Shown piece by piece: positions 24,187 to 35,207 of a DNA stretch of 64,000 nucleotides. The notes beneath the pieces were generated by a model. The model had not been told where the DNA came from. It saw nothing but the letters and a program-made list of their open reading frames with translations, and made no database searches. The translations under genes were made by a program, and so were the position numbers. This stretch comes from Chalara sp. BL73 (Eukaryota; Ascomycota; Leotiomycetes; Helotiales): contig CAKJVC010000083.1 in assembly GCA_918026815.1 (NCBI GenBank), positions 62,001-126,000 of the forward strand. Direction: 5' to 3'. Positions within the stretch are counted from its first letter, which is position 1, and every line of letters begins with the position of its first letter.

Positions 24187-25792
24187 ATGCCATGGGTGAT
24201 CACATCCCCAAAGCCATACTTGATCGCGCAATATCCCCACAGCCCGCGATGGAGCGAGCACGGAGAGTTTTGTGAAGTTACGCCACACGGTGCTGGCCTT
24301 CATCGGGATCTTGAGGATCTTCTTTCTGATGATGCGAAACCCAAGCAGGGCATTGAAGGACTTATTTCACTCTCCATAATTAGCGAAATATCGAGGGATG
24401 GCCTTCAAACTTATACTTGTCAGGTCGAACTAGCTCGAGTTTTGTATGATCAAAATAGGCATATTGGATACATCGAGCTTCTAAACTCTGTTACGTCTTT
24501 CCTCAGAGTTAAATTCTCGATTCTTCGTAAGTTGAATGATTGACCTTCTTGAGTTTACCACATCGCTCACCTCTTCATTAGGTTCGGATTTGTCGGGAAG
24601 CAGTTGCTACACGTCCTTCAACATCTTCTGCAACTATACGGAAAAGCAAGTCTTGAGATTCCCCCGAGAAAAGATGCTGTGGAAGCCCTGGTAGCAGCCT
24701 CCAAATTTGGGAGGATGAAATATTTGCTCTCGATAGGAGCCGAGTTGCAGAAAGATCCCGAGCAAACTGATTTGTGGGTCATGATTGTCTACGGGAAAAG
24801 TGTTTTGTTACGTTTTAGAAGAAAATATCTGATTCTCAACGCGCAATACAACAATTCTTTGACCGTCCATTCACCGTGGCAAACCACAGATTACACTGTC
24901 TCCTTGGGCTTCTGCATCTATGTTGAACAGGCTACGTCTAAGGATCATACCTAGCCTATTGGGGAAGTTCTAGATACGTATGCGTATGCGTTACGTATTC
25001 TAGCTTTGGTGGTGAATCAATTGGCGTATGCCTTACGTATATGATACTCACATGTGATATTACACCTCTATAAGTAGATAGATTCCTTCTCTTGATTCAT
25101 GGTTTTTACAACCTCCAGCAATTCATTGATTGACCCCATGCTCTCTGGCGCCAACGTAACTGTGATCATATTTGTACTCAATTCAACAATCTATCTCTAG
25201 CCGAGAAGTGGCCATACCAATTCAGCTACCGAAAGGTGTACAAGGAAGCGCAAAAGTGGGAAGTGGGCGAAAATCCAACAACCATGCAGCTGTACGTGCT
25301 TCGGGCCAAACTCAGCGTCCTTGGCCTGTCATACAAAAGTGATGGACTCCTTGAGGACGCAAAGTCTGCCTTTGAAGGTCGCTTCGCAGCAACGAAACCT
25401 CGCGACTCTGAACAATATCTTATCAAATCTAACCTTGCCGGTGTATACTGCGAAGTAGACTACTTGAAACGCAAGGAGTCCGTGATCCCGAATGCCGTAT
25501 ACCTAGAGGAGGCAGAAAGATCGTGAGCCCCGAAATTGAGCTCCTACGAACCAGCAGCCGGTCCTCGAGGCCTTATCGGCGCTTGCTTCTTTCCTTGGTC
25601 GAAATTGATATCCCACGGGGTCGGCACAGCGCCGCGGAAACTTTGATCAAAGAGCTCTTGGAAATCCACAACAGGCTCGCTGAACATGACACAAATGACC
25701 AAGTTGAACATGAGCGCGCGCTGATTGCCTGGGCGCATCTCCGCGCCGTTCGAAGCGGTTGCACGTTGGCACAACGCGCATTATTGGAATAA
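24187..25792 (+). pseudogene. NLR-type C-terminal / TPR relic split by a solo LTR
   Basis: Pieces in different frames look like the end of a STAND protein. The first (24187-24543) has LEDLLSDDAKPKQGIEGLI and SLISEISRDG, like the region after an NB-ARC. The next (24604 onward) has YGKASLEIPPRKDAVEALV. The part after the LTR (25205-25526) has KVYKEAQKWEVGENPTTMQ and TPR-like helices, and 25523-25792 gives more TPR-like sequence. The LTR-B at 24921 splits the relic, just upstream of what looks like an intron acceptor (ctctag at 25200). No Walker motifs remain. The family call is inferred from TPR-like spacing. Confidence 0.5.
24916..25193 (+). mobile_element. LTR-B solo copy with target-site duplication
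   Basis: The 268-bp element (24921-25188) starts TGTTGAACAGG and ends AATTCAACA. Perfect ATCTA duplications flank it (24916-24920, 25189-25193). It carries a promoter-like CCTCTATAAGTAG. This is the reference copy of LTR-B. Confidence 0.93.
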
Positions 25793-25876
25793 ACTCTACG
25801 ACCCCTCCGGAGCGGGCGTTTTTACCGGTGGTGTGGTTTATCTTTCATTTCTTTAGAATGTTTCAAACTCGAGGAT

Positions 25877-26100
25877 TGTAACAACTCAAGGCGAACGGGG
25901 ATCTCGATCCGTAGATCTCAGGGATAAGGACCCAAAGGTGTGAACGACTATCAATTGTTATAACGAAGAGAACAAGCTATAGATAGAGGAAAGGAAGGAA
26001 AGCAGAGCTTTATATACAGGAGGCTGGTCAGGGGCCAGTGTAAGCGAGTCGGCCTTGTGGTGTCAGGGGCTCTAAGCGAAATAGGGCCAGGGCCGTAACA
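25877..26100 (-). repeat. LTR-A solo copy (antisense)
   Basis: It starts TGTAACAACTCAAG and ends GGGCCGTAACA, complete in length but with a changed 3' end. The flanks (aggat, gtttg) show no duplication. It abuts pogo transposase sequence on its right side. Confidence 0.85.
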
Positions 26101-26966
26101 GTTTGCTGTGATACAGAAGGAATTGCCCTGTAACAGTCAGAGTTGGTTAGGATGTGACAGCCACAGTCGGTTAGGGTCGGTTTCGGGCTGTAGGTAAGCC
26201 GACAGCCAGCCAAAGGCTTACAGCCACTATGAAGGAGTATAGTCTAGGCTATCGTGGGCCTCGATTGATAAAATGCTTTTCGGGGATACCGACCTCTAGA
26301 GCTCGGTGGGTCCGTAGGTTAAGGATACAGCGCTGTTGAGCACGGTAAGCACTGTTATAGAATATAAGGAAGAGCTAGAGCTCCCTGGAGGAAGGCAAGC
26401 TTGAGTTTTCCTACCAGACTTACAAGCATACTATTATCAATATATCACTGTTGCAACTACATTACTAGTCACGCTTTCTTACCTGTTATATTGCAATCCC
26501 TCCCGCTGCCCTCTATTTGTTACATGCCCAATCTACTTACACTTGCGGAAAACATTTATAATATAAATGAAACAAGTGTTTTTTTAAGCATTCTGAACGC
26601 TTTTGAAGTACTTGGACGGTCCATTCTACCTCCGGATAGCATTTTGGTTGTTTAGACTCCGGATATACAGATACCGCCATCAGTTTGTACTAGATTAAGC
26701 ATGTTTTTGGTTCCACAGACCAAAGCTCGAGCGAAGAACAACTCGCGGATACTAATTAACGATAGGTTCGGCACTATAAGTCTCTGGAGATTACGCAATT
26801 TTGCTACGAAAATAACATTATCCTTTGTCGCTTACTACCACATACATCTTATAAGATTTAACCCTGCGACGTTGGCATATTTAGTCCACTTAAGACGGCA
26901 TATCGAGAAAAGGTTGAGCGTTTGTACCGAATTGGCTTAAATATAATCGGGAAGCAGCACTTCTGT
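26101..26966 (+). pseudogene. Pogo/Fot1-type DDE transposase relic 1
   Basis: After removing LTR-F, 26101-26128 joins 26530 onward in frame and reads VIQKELPNLLTLAENIYNIN, then ET, the first-Asp region of pogo DDE transposases (consensus NIYNMDE; here the D is N). Downstream, after a stop, 26701-26960 reads RAKNNSRILINDRFGT (the second catalytic region, usually DGxGTH) and then PLKxxYR-like sequence, YIEKRLSVC, running into LTR-A at 26964. Both catalytic motifs are damaged, so it is inactive. Confidence 0.7.
26124..26529 (+). mobile_element. LTR-F solo copy with target-site duplication
   Basis: The element (26129-26524, 396 bp) starts TGTAACAGTC and ends ATTTGTTACA. Perfect TGCCC duplications flank it (26124-26128, 26525-26529). 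It has a TATA-like 'gaatataagga'. It is inserted in the pogo relic, whose frame is restored when it is removed. Confidence 0.93.
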
Positions 26967-27215
26967 AACTCAAGCTGAACAGGGATCTCGATCCGTAGAT
27001 CTAGGTAGAAGGACTCGGAGGTTTGAAGAACTATCAATTGTTATAACTAAGAGAACAAGCTACAGGCAGAAGAAGGGAAGGAGAGCAGTGCTAATAGACA
27101 GGAGGCTGGTCAGGGGCCAGTGTAAGCGAGCCCTGTAGCGTCGGTTGCCAAGCTCTGGGGTGCCGAGCCCTGTGGTGACAGGAGCCAAGCTCGAGATAGG
27201 GCCAGGGCTGTGACA
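26964..27215 (-). repeat. LTR-A solo copy (antisense)
   Basis: It starts TGTAACTCAAG and ends GGGCTGTGACA, with about 25 extra bases relative to other copies because the 'gagccctgt' segment is repeated. The flanks do not match. It cuts off the end of the pogo relic. Confidence 0.85.
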
Positions 27216-27505
27216 TAAACTAAGGAGAGAAAAAGTGCAATCTCGGAAGCTGTCGGCTAAGTCAAGTTCTCGGGCCATGTCTACTAGTCCCAGTTAGGGA
27301 ACACAGGCGAGCCGACCACGTGGTAGCCGTAGACACAACTGTGGGGCGTGGCTTGTGGCGCAGCACTGATCAATTGCCTAACAATCAGCCCTAGGGGCTG
27401 TGCGAGGCTCTTGAGAGCGGTCTGATTTTGCAGAGGAATATTTGGAGATCGTTTCTCCCCACTTCACTTGTTTCGAAAAATGACTCGGCTTCCTTAGCCT
27501 GCAGG

Positions 27506-30500
27506 ATGCCAATCTCATTCGGATCCGTAGGTGATATCATCAGCATATGTCTCATCGCAAAAGACCTGGTCAACGCCCTCGACGAGAGCGGAGGTTCATC
27601 GAAGCAATACCAAGCGCTAAAACGAGAGCTTTGGGCCTTGGAACGTGCATTACTAGAAGTAGAATTGCTTTGTCGATCGAACAACTCGAGTAGTAAACTG
27701 AACGCTCTCTACGCGACTGCTAAGAAAGCTGCTATCGATTGCCGGCAGCCGATAGAGGAACTCCTGAAGAAGATCAAGAAATATGGGGCCAGCCTTGGCG
27801 AGGGCAGACAACACAGTATCTTTCGCGATGCAGCAACGAAAGTGCAATCAGTAAAATGGCATATTTTAGAAAAAGGCGAGATCGAGAAGTTCCAGGCAGA
27901 GATCAGTGCTCATGGCTCCTCAATAAACATGCTCCTGGCCACAGCGAACGTGTAAGTCCTTTTCGGGTTATCAGCAGGGCCTTAGAGTGATGACTTAACC
28001 TTTCTTCTCAGTACTCTTGCCCAAGGAAACCACAATGAGCTGTCTAACCGACTCGGCGAAGCTGAAAACAAAATCCAAGACGCAACGAACAAACAAAGTG
28101 CCTTGCTTGTTCAAGTCAAAGAGAGGCTTGAAGAGAACAACACCTTGATTTCCACCAGCAACTCCATAGCAACCAAAGTGAAGGATGCACTTAGACTTCA
28201 ATGGGTTCATCAGCTCAGACAAGAGTTGAAGACCTTCATGCAAAGGGTCATCGCGATGAATATTGCGACTTACAATGCGATCATCGCCATCCAAGGAAGT
28301 CTTGCTGGAGGCTTAGAACGTTCTTTGATCCAGGAGCCATTCGTGTTAGAGGATGCAATTGGGCGTATCTCCCCAGTCCATCTGCAGTTTATCAACTCGT
28401 GGGAAGCTTTTGAAGCAGTTCTCGACAAGCGGTTTGAAAATGTACAAGGACATAAAAAGATCAAGAATCGGGAATATACGCTGCAAGAGCATGCGACGAG
28501 AAGAGAAATTACTAGATCTAGGATGTGGGAGGGTGCTTTTCTCCCCGGTCAGAGGGTTGATATGAGCTTGAATTTTAGCTCAGATGAAGTGGCGACAGGA
28601 GGAACTTCCTGCCCGAACTGTCGTCAAGAGGCTGATGTATCTCAGGAATCAGAAGTCTTATGGTATGTTGCGCAATAGTCGTGAAAACGATAATTAACTT
28701 TGATTTTAGTAAAGGCTGCGGGATGTGGTATCGAAGAATTACTGAGTTCTTCGATTTGGATCCGCCTTGGGCTGTTCATAGAGCAGCGCCAAGTCATCAC
28801 AAAACTCCCGTACAGTTTGGAAAACCCTCGTTCAGCAACATTTCATATGGCCCCAAACCACCAGTATCGTCATCTAAGAAGCGGAAACTAGAGAACATAG
28901 AATATTCCGAAATCGCCGAAGACGATATTTCTCAGTTTAAGCGTATCCGTCTCATCTTAAAACAAGGTCGAACAAATCGAACTCCTGGCCCGTTCTCCTA
29001 TACGCAAATGGGAAAGGAGACTGTTATCGACCCAATTGCAATTCAAGAAGCAGAGGAAAAACGGGTGTGGCAAGAGTACAGATACTTGAATCTATCACTA
29101 GGTGAGCAACATCCAGAGACTATTACTAGTCTCGGAACATTGGCTCGTCTGCTGCGCAATAATGGAAAGTACGGAGATGCTGAAAACCTACTTCGCGAAT
29201 CCCTTGGGGCAACTGCCGAAGTGCTGCTAAGCCATAGCCCCGAGATTTTGCAACACATTTTAGTGGGCTTGATGGCTGTCCTGGTCGATCAACAAAAGTT
29301 GGATGCCGCAGAAGAGTTATGGAAGGACTCGGTGGCCTCATTCCGATCTAAGGTTGGAGAGCAGTCAGCAAATACGTTAATCGGCGGTTTTCGACAAGTG
29401 CATACATTCCGACGCCATTCAATATCAGACCCCCTAGAAGACGTGGTACTTATGAGCGTGGAGAATCGGATACCATCCTCTCCTAACGAGATAATGCCCA
29501 CATCTACCTCAGCATGGTACCCTTTTGCGGCTACTGTCAATGTCAATTCGGGTAAAAAGGGAATGCAGATATTTGGGCTTGAAAACGAACCATACATAGA
29601 GGAACGGGACCCAGCATCACTAGAACGCCAAATTTCGGAGGCACCTATTTCAGAATCAAAGGAATTATCGGATGGCAGTAATGGTAGACGGCGGTCCGGG
29701 AGTTCCATTTCCGACGAATCAGAATCAGAATCAGAATCAAAGGATATAGGAAACTCTACATTGCGACTGGCTCCCAGACAGGTTCAGGGGGGATATACTC
29801 GAAAAGATTTTGAATTCCATCGCACTGTCGGAATAGGGTCCTTCTCCCGGGTCTATCTGGTCCAATCAAAGCACAACCAACGATTCTATACGTGTAAAGT
29901 CTTCAAGAAGCGTCATGTTATAAAAGCGAAGCAAGTAGAGCATATCAACGATGAAATACTCATACTTTCGCAAACAAGGAATCCATTTTTGATGATTCTA
30001 TGGGGCACATTTCAAGATCCAAAGAATCTGTATATGATATGCGAATTTGTGGAAGGCGGCGAGTTGCTCTCCTTGCTGAGAAAATCTAGAGTAATATACA
30101 CAATGAAAATTACCATAGAGAGGAACTAACACCACCGGCAGAGACTCCCAAATACAGTTGCGAAGTTTTACGCGGCCGAAATCATCCTAGCAATCGAATA
30201 CCTTCACCACAACAGTATCATTTACCGCGACATTAAGCCGGAAAATATCTTGATTGATCGGCATGGCAACTTAAAGTTATGTGACTTTGGCTTCGCGAAG
30301 AAAGTGGAGGATATCACTTGGACACTCTGTGGGACGCCAGACTACCTGGCTCCGGAGTTAGTGGCTAGCAAAGGATATAACAAATCAGTAGACTGGTAAG
30401 CAGAGAAGTTGACAAAATTTGAAAGCTTGCAATGCTAATTCCAGTGAAGGTGGGCTCTCGGAATATTAACCTTCGAGATGCTAACCGGCTACACACCATT

Positions 30501-30902
30501 CTGGGACAGTGGTTCACCTATGAAAATTTACGAAAATATCCTGAAAGGACGTGTCAAATGCCCTCCCTTCATACATCCCGATGCAGAAGATCTGTTACGG
30601 CAACTAATTACCGCTGACCTGACACGCAGGCTGGGAAATCTAGCTGGTGGAGCAGAGGATATCAAGAACCATCGGTGGTTTGCCGAAGTTATTTGGAAGC
30701 ACCTTGCGAAGAAGAATGTTGGCCCGCCATATTTACCGCCACTAGAGGGAGGTTCCGGAGATACTAGTATGTTTGCCAAGTACCCCGAGGAAAGCAAAGA
30801 AGATGGTGAAGTTGGGCATGATGAGTATGTTTTTACCCCTAGACTATCGAGTTTTGCAACTTACTTTTTGTTAGATATGGACATTTGTTCCCTGATTTCT
30901 GA
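27506..30902 (+). CDS. Fusion: fungal N-terminal + ubiquitin-like + Zn knuckle + TPR + PKA-type kinase
   Basis: Six exons (27506-27951, 28012-28662, 28710-30090, 30142-30395, 30450-30824, 30875-30902) join in frame to about 1,044 residues. All five introns are GT-AG, 47-60 bp. Residues 1-150 resemble the helical N-terminus of fungal STAND-type proteins ([14 protein letters not shown]), followed by a coiled-coil-like region. About 259-337 resemble the fungal ubiquitin-like ULD fold ([16 protein letters not shown]). CPNC (near 348) pairs with CKGC (366-369). TPR-like sequence spans about 493-590, then a Ser/Glu-rich linker. From about 733 comes an AGC kinase closest to [43 protein letters not shown], and a C-terminal LFPDF like yeast TPK proteins. 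All catalytic residues are present. A signalling role is inferred. Confidence 0.88.
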
Positions 30903-31112
30903 AATATCGTAGATGCTGTTCTCACTGCCACTGTTAGAAATAGGATCTATCGACTAGAGGATCAATTGGGGGATATAGGGGAGTATCACAACATTAGAAT
31001 ATGGGTCAAATACGGAGCGTTATGGCTATAAAGCGAGCCGTGTTTATATGCGGGTCGTGTTGGCCCCCTATATCCATACATTCTAACTACGATAACTTAA
31101 CTAATAACTAAT

Positions 31113-31600
31113 TGTTTGCATTACTCTGTTGAGTGATACTTCTTATTCCCGATAATTTGTAATTGCTCAAGTCGGTACCTACTGGGCACGTAGCACCGCG
31201 GTATGCGCAGTGCTAGTATGCTCGTTGTAGGTGGTGACTTGTTCTTGAATAATAGTTATTATTATTGATTGGTTCTATTTAGCGTCTAACTAAAGTGTCA
31301 TGATCCCAATACAGGCGCCAGTGATAGCTGTTTATAAGTGTCGGAATACCTACCACGTAGCAAAAGACGTAGTAGCTGTGACTACGTTCTTGCTGGTGTG
31401 GTTTTGATATTCTTGATTGATTCTAAGCTACGGCTTATTGCTAGGTGGTTATATAGTGGTAGAAGGCCCACAATCCTCGTGATCTGAATCATCTGATGGA
31501 ACGCGTGGAACTATGTACGTGCATTCCGACAGTAAGGTATCTGTTGGTATAAAGTCATGTGAATATCCCACGACGCACAGACCACCACATGGATGTACAG
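31113..31600. repeat. Mosaic of LTR-D pieces with an LTR-E insertion
   Basis: 31113-31250 matches the start of LTR-D in sense (TGTTTGCATTAC...). 31542-31600 matches its end in antisense (TGTTGGTATAAAG...). Between them is a 43-bp stretch (31296-31338) that matches, in reverse complement, 60512-60553, and the LTR-E copy. The arrangement shows at least three insertion or rearrangement events. Confidence 0.7.
31334..31536 (+). mobile_element. LTR-E solo copy
   Basis: The 193-bp element (31339-31531) starts TGTCGGAATACC and ends GCATTCCGACA, with a 9-bp terminal inverted repeat. The flanks are ATAAG and GTAAG, a duplication with one G/A difference. A second copy is at 43412. Confidence 0.8.
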
Positions 31601-31863
31601 TCATACCTGGATAATTCGGATGCCTTTATATCGGAAACCTCGATATTCCAGAAGGGAGCCGCGGGACGGCCGATTTTTGGCTAGGTAACTCGGAAACCTC
31701 TTTATTTCAGTATCGGAAGAAGGTACAAGGAATTTGAGTGGGCTCCGATATAAAATTGCGGTGGGGCCGAAGTACCTGATTCGAAATTAGCAAATATCTA
31801 TAAGAGTAATGGCTTTCCAGTACTTTATTTTCACCCTTTTAACCCCTTTTACTCTTTATTAAA

Positions 31864-32640
31864 ATGCCTCTTCGTCGGAATCGAGTATTTTTATCACAGA
31901 ACCTCCCGACTAAGTCACGGGAAGAAAAGAAATCTCTGCGCCGGAGTCCTACTAATGAGGAGAAATACAGCTTACGCGCGTGGTATTTCGGCCCTAATTA
32001 CTCAGGTTCCGGACGTTATGGCAGTAAAACACTCCAGGATTGTGGTATATGGTGGCAAAATAAGTATAGCTGGTTTTTGCCCCGATCTAGCGCTTCAGAT
32101 TATATATCCGACAAATACAAGTTCCTTGATAATTCGACTATAAAAGAAAATTAAAAGCTCGCAAACGTTCTGGAAAGTGTGTAACAACTCAAGCTGAATA
32201 GGGATCTCGATCCGTGGATCTAGATAGAAGGACTCAGAGGTGTAAACAACTATCAATTGTTATAACTAAGAGAACAAGCTACGGACAGAAGAAGGGAAGG
32301 AAAGCAGTGCTCTATATACAGGAACTCTGTCCGAACTCTGGGGCATCCGGTGGTGAGCTCCGCCCCAGAGAAGGCCAGGGCCGTGACACTATCGATTAGC
32401 AACTTTTTACTAATAATTTGTTAGGAAAAACTTGCCCGGAATAGACCAACGGCTGGCTAGATGGCTTTAAGGCTCGTCATGAAATTAAGCAGTACAATAG
32501 GCACGGTGAAGCTGGCTCTGCTGATTCTTCTGCCAAAACTTAGCGTATTGTAGAAGAGATTCGGCAAACGTGTGAGCAATACTAAGCTAGAGACGTTTTT
32601 AATACCGATGAAACGTTCTACTACTGGAAAGCGTTGTAAC
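31864..32640 (+). pseudogene. Pogo/Fot1-type transposase relic 2
   Basis: The 5' part carries the helix-turn-helix region (SPTNEEKYSLRAWYF, then ISDKYKFLDN and KRKLKARKRSGK). LTR-A (32180-32388) follows. The 3' part continues with the CENP-B-like and catalytic start: KARHEIKQYNRHGEAGSADS, a stop, then RDVFNTDETFYYWK. NTDET is the first catalytic Asp of pogo transposases. Stops and frame changes make it inactive, and the rest of the catalytic domain is missing. Confidence 0.7.
32180..32388 (-). repeat. LTR-A solo copy inside pogo relic 2 (antisense)
   Basis: It starts TGTAACAACTCAAG and ends GGGCCGTGACA, about 25 bp shorter than other copies because the 'ggccagtgtaagcgag' segment is missing. 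No matching flanks. It separates the DNA-binding and catalytic parts of the transposase relic. Confidence 0.82.
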
Positions 32641-33016
32641 GACGCTAGGATACCACAGGCTGTGTAGAGGTATATGGGAGTACGTATCGGAGGCTAATAG
32701 TAGTATTCTAAGAGGTCTAATACGAAGGATATAAAAAACATAAAGAGAAAGCAATCTCATAGACAAAGAGAGCGCTTATTATATCCTTCCCCTTATCCTT
32801 CCGGAGCTCCGTGTCCGTGAGGGATATAGGGGTGCCATGTCCGAAAGGGGTCCGTATAGCCTACCCCATCCTGGGGTCCGTCCATTGCCACGTGATAAGG
32901 AGTCCATGTGCCAGCGATTGTTACAAGCGTGCTCAAAACGTAGCCTGGCGACGTCGAGGTCTTCTGGTAAAAAGCAAAAGAAAGCCAGGATCTTTTGCTA
33001 AGCTCTAAGTTAAAAA
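32641..33016. other. No recognisable gene
   Basis: This stretch follows the pogo relic; the sequence up to about 32720 may be further decayed transposase. Nothing is recognised beyond that. Confidence 0.35.
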
Positions 33017-33251
33017 AAGCCAGGGCCGTGACACCCTTGGGGCTCGGCCTTTTAGGGCTCGAACCTTGACACCACGAAGCCCGCTTACACTGGCCCCTGA
33101 CTAGTCTCCTGTATATAAAACACTGCTCTCCTTCCTTTCTTCTATCTGTAGCTTGTTCTTTTCGTTATAACAATTAATAGACGTTCATGCCTTTGAGTCC
33201 CCATCCTTGAGATCTACGGATCGAAATCCCTGTTAGCCTTGAGTTTTTACA
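33017..33251 (+). repeat. LTR-A, two joined fragments
   Basis: 16 bp of an antisense LTR-A end (gccagggccgtgaca, 33017-33032) is joined to a sense copy lacking its first bases (33033-33251). The sense copy has the TATA box 'ctgtatataaaac' and ends GAGTTTTTACA, one change from GAGTTGTTACA. Confidence 0.75.
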
Positions 33252-33490
33252 TGATGCTACATTCAACGGCGTCTACTTATCTTTGTTTACAACAGCTGGA
33301 TCAGGTCCTTTCTCGAGAAGAAACTGGACGACTTTGAAAGCCATGCTTGATGCTGCATTTAGCGGCGTCTACCCATCTTTGATTGCAATAGTTAAATAAG
33401 CTCCTTTCTCGAGAAAAAGCTGGACAACTTTGAGGTAGCTATTGCTTAATGCTGCATTTAGCGTTGTATTTAACAGTGTCTATCCGTTCT
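33252..33490 (-). pseudogene. Ankyrin-repeat relic with Trp-to-stop changes
   Basis: Read on the minus strand, 33490 to 33252 gives three ankyrin-like units with KVVQLFLEKGAYLTIAIKDG and TPLNAA. At the position where fungal ankyrin units usually have Trp (DGWTPL), all three have TAG (33482-33480, 33371-33369, 33275-33273). The change is TGG to TAG, i.e. CCA to CTA on the plus strand, the preferred CpA context of RIP. Confidence 0.7.
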
Positions 33491-34761
33491 TGTTCGCACA
33501 CTCAAATTAACTTTGCTGTCTTCGGCTGGACTTGGGTACTCGGACTCGTGGATCTCAGTCTCCTTGCTTAAGTTTTTAAGCTTATCATCCACATTACTCG
33601 ACAAGTGCTCATTCATCATTATTTTGTCTACGGCGCTTTGTAGTGCACCGAAATATTCTGGTGCCTCACAGCGTACTGGACCTGGGCTAAATGTCGTCAG
33701 TGTTAGCCAAACGTATACAGCGAATCCCAAACAGAGATGATCATAAATAAATGTTACCTCCTGGTCGCGTTGTCCATAACAACTCCAGTATCCGATATCG
33801 AAAAAGAGCTTGAGAACTCGTGATCAGTGCTCCGCCTAATTCCCTATTCGCCGGTGTCGTTTGTGTTTCGGCACAGGATCCTGTTAATGGCATATTCTGG
33901 GGTCTGGTTCTATCTCCGTCCAGCATCCCACTGCAAATAAGCTGCTTGATAACGCTTACGATATCACGGTACCGTGAGTCTGCTCTGCTGTTGCATTTTG
34001 CTATTTGCATGTAGTTCGCGTCGATACTTTCGACCGTCTCGAAAGATTTTAGAAGATCGAGCTTCGAGAAAAATTTGTTTACTACTTGTTACTACTACCC
34101 GATTAGCAGGCGCCGAGAAACAAATAACAGCACAGCTCGGCCTACTTTTTTGTGCAGGCTTTTCATGCTTAATATTCCTTGTGCTTCTTGGAACGAATGA
34201 ATTTTAATTCGAGACTGGTCCGCTATAGTTTTGAACTCTTCGTGGATATTGTCTAAAACCTCGCTATTAATCTCGAGCGTTTCGATCATCTTTTTGCTTG
34301 AGTCTCGCAGTGCTAGATAAGCAAAATTCGACACGATCTCGCTCCATCCCGCAGATGCACTTTTTCGAAGCGGTGTGCCGAGGAAGACGACCAATTTTGT
34401 GCGCGCGACACACGCTTAATCGGCGTATCGCCTGTAGCTTAATGTAAGCATTAAGTACTGTGTTCAGCAATTCCTAGAGATGTACATCTTTGACGATTAT
34501 GCCGCCGAGACTGTGCACCACGAATAAGATAGGCTCTTGGTGTCGTTAGCCTGACCACCCCAACCGACTCGTCGAATATAGATCCAACTTGTTCTCTATC
34601 TCCCGCTCGAAATGCACTGCTAGGTCTCGGCCGTGCTGCGACACGTTATTCTTGTTGTTTGCCCGGAACAGATCGCCAATCGTGCCCGCATTGTACCCGT
34701 ACGTCCACGATCTAGCTTCAGGTATGTCCTGTGTGGAGTACTTATCGAGCCAGAACAGCTT

Positions 34762-35207
34762 ACGGGTGTAACAACTCGAGGCGAACAGGGATGTCGATCC
34801 GTAGATCTCAGGTAGAGGGACTCAAAGGTATGAACGACTGTCAACTATTATAACTGTTTGTATCACTCTCTGTGATACTTTGTATTGATGACTTGCAATT
34901 GCTTAAGTCGGTTACACACGGGGCACGTAGCACCGCCATCTCAGCGCAGTGCTATTATGCTCGTTGCAGGTGGTTGACTTGTTCTTGACTTGTTCTAAGT
35001 GCTAATCTACGTACGAGTGCTATAATACATCCATGTGGTCCGTGCGTCGCGATGTGTGCTATTCACTCATACCAACAATAACTAAGAGAACAAATTACCA
35101 ACAGAGGAAGGGAAGGAAAGCTGTGCTTTATATGCAGGAGGCTGGCCAGGGGCCAGTGTAAGCGAGCCCTGTGCTGTCGGTCGCCAAGCCAGCGCTGTGA
35201 CAACGGG
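34762..35207 (-). mobile_element. LTR-A with target-site duplication, itself interrupted by LTR-D
   Basis: The outer element (34767-35202, antisense) starts TGTAACAACTCG and ends GCGCTGTGACA. Perfect ACGGG duplications flank it (34762-34766, 35203-35207). It is split at 34854 by LTR-D. Confidence 0.93.
34850..35082 (+). mobile_element. LTR-D solo copy nested in LTR-A, with target-site duplication
   Basis: The 223-bp element (34855-35077) starts TGTTTGTATCAC and ends CATACCAACA. Perfect ATAAC duplications flank it (34850-34854, 35078-35082), both lying within LTR-A sequence. It is therefore the younger insertion. Confidence 0.93.
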
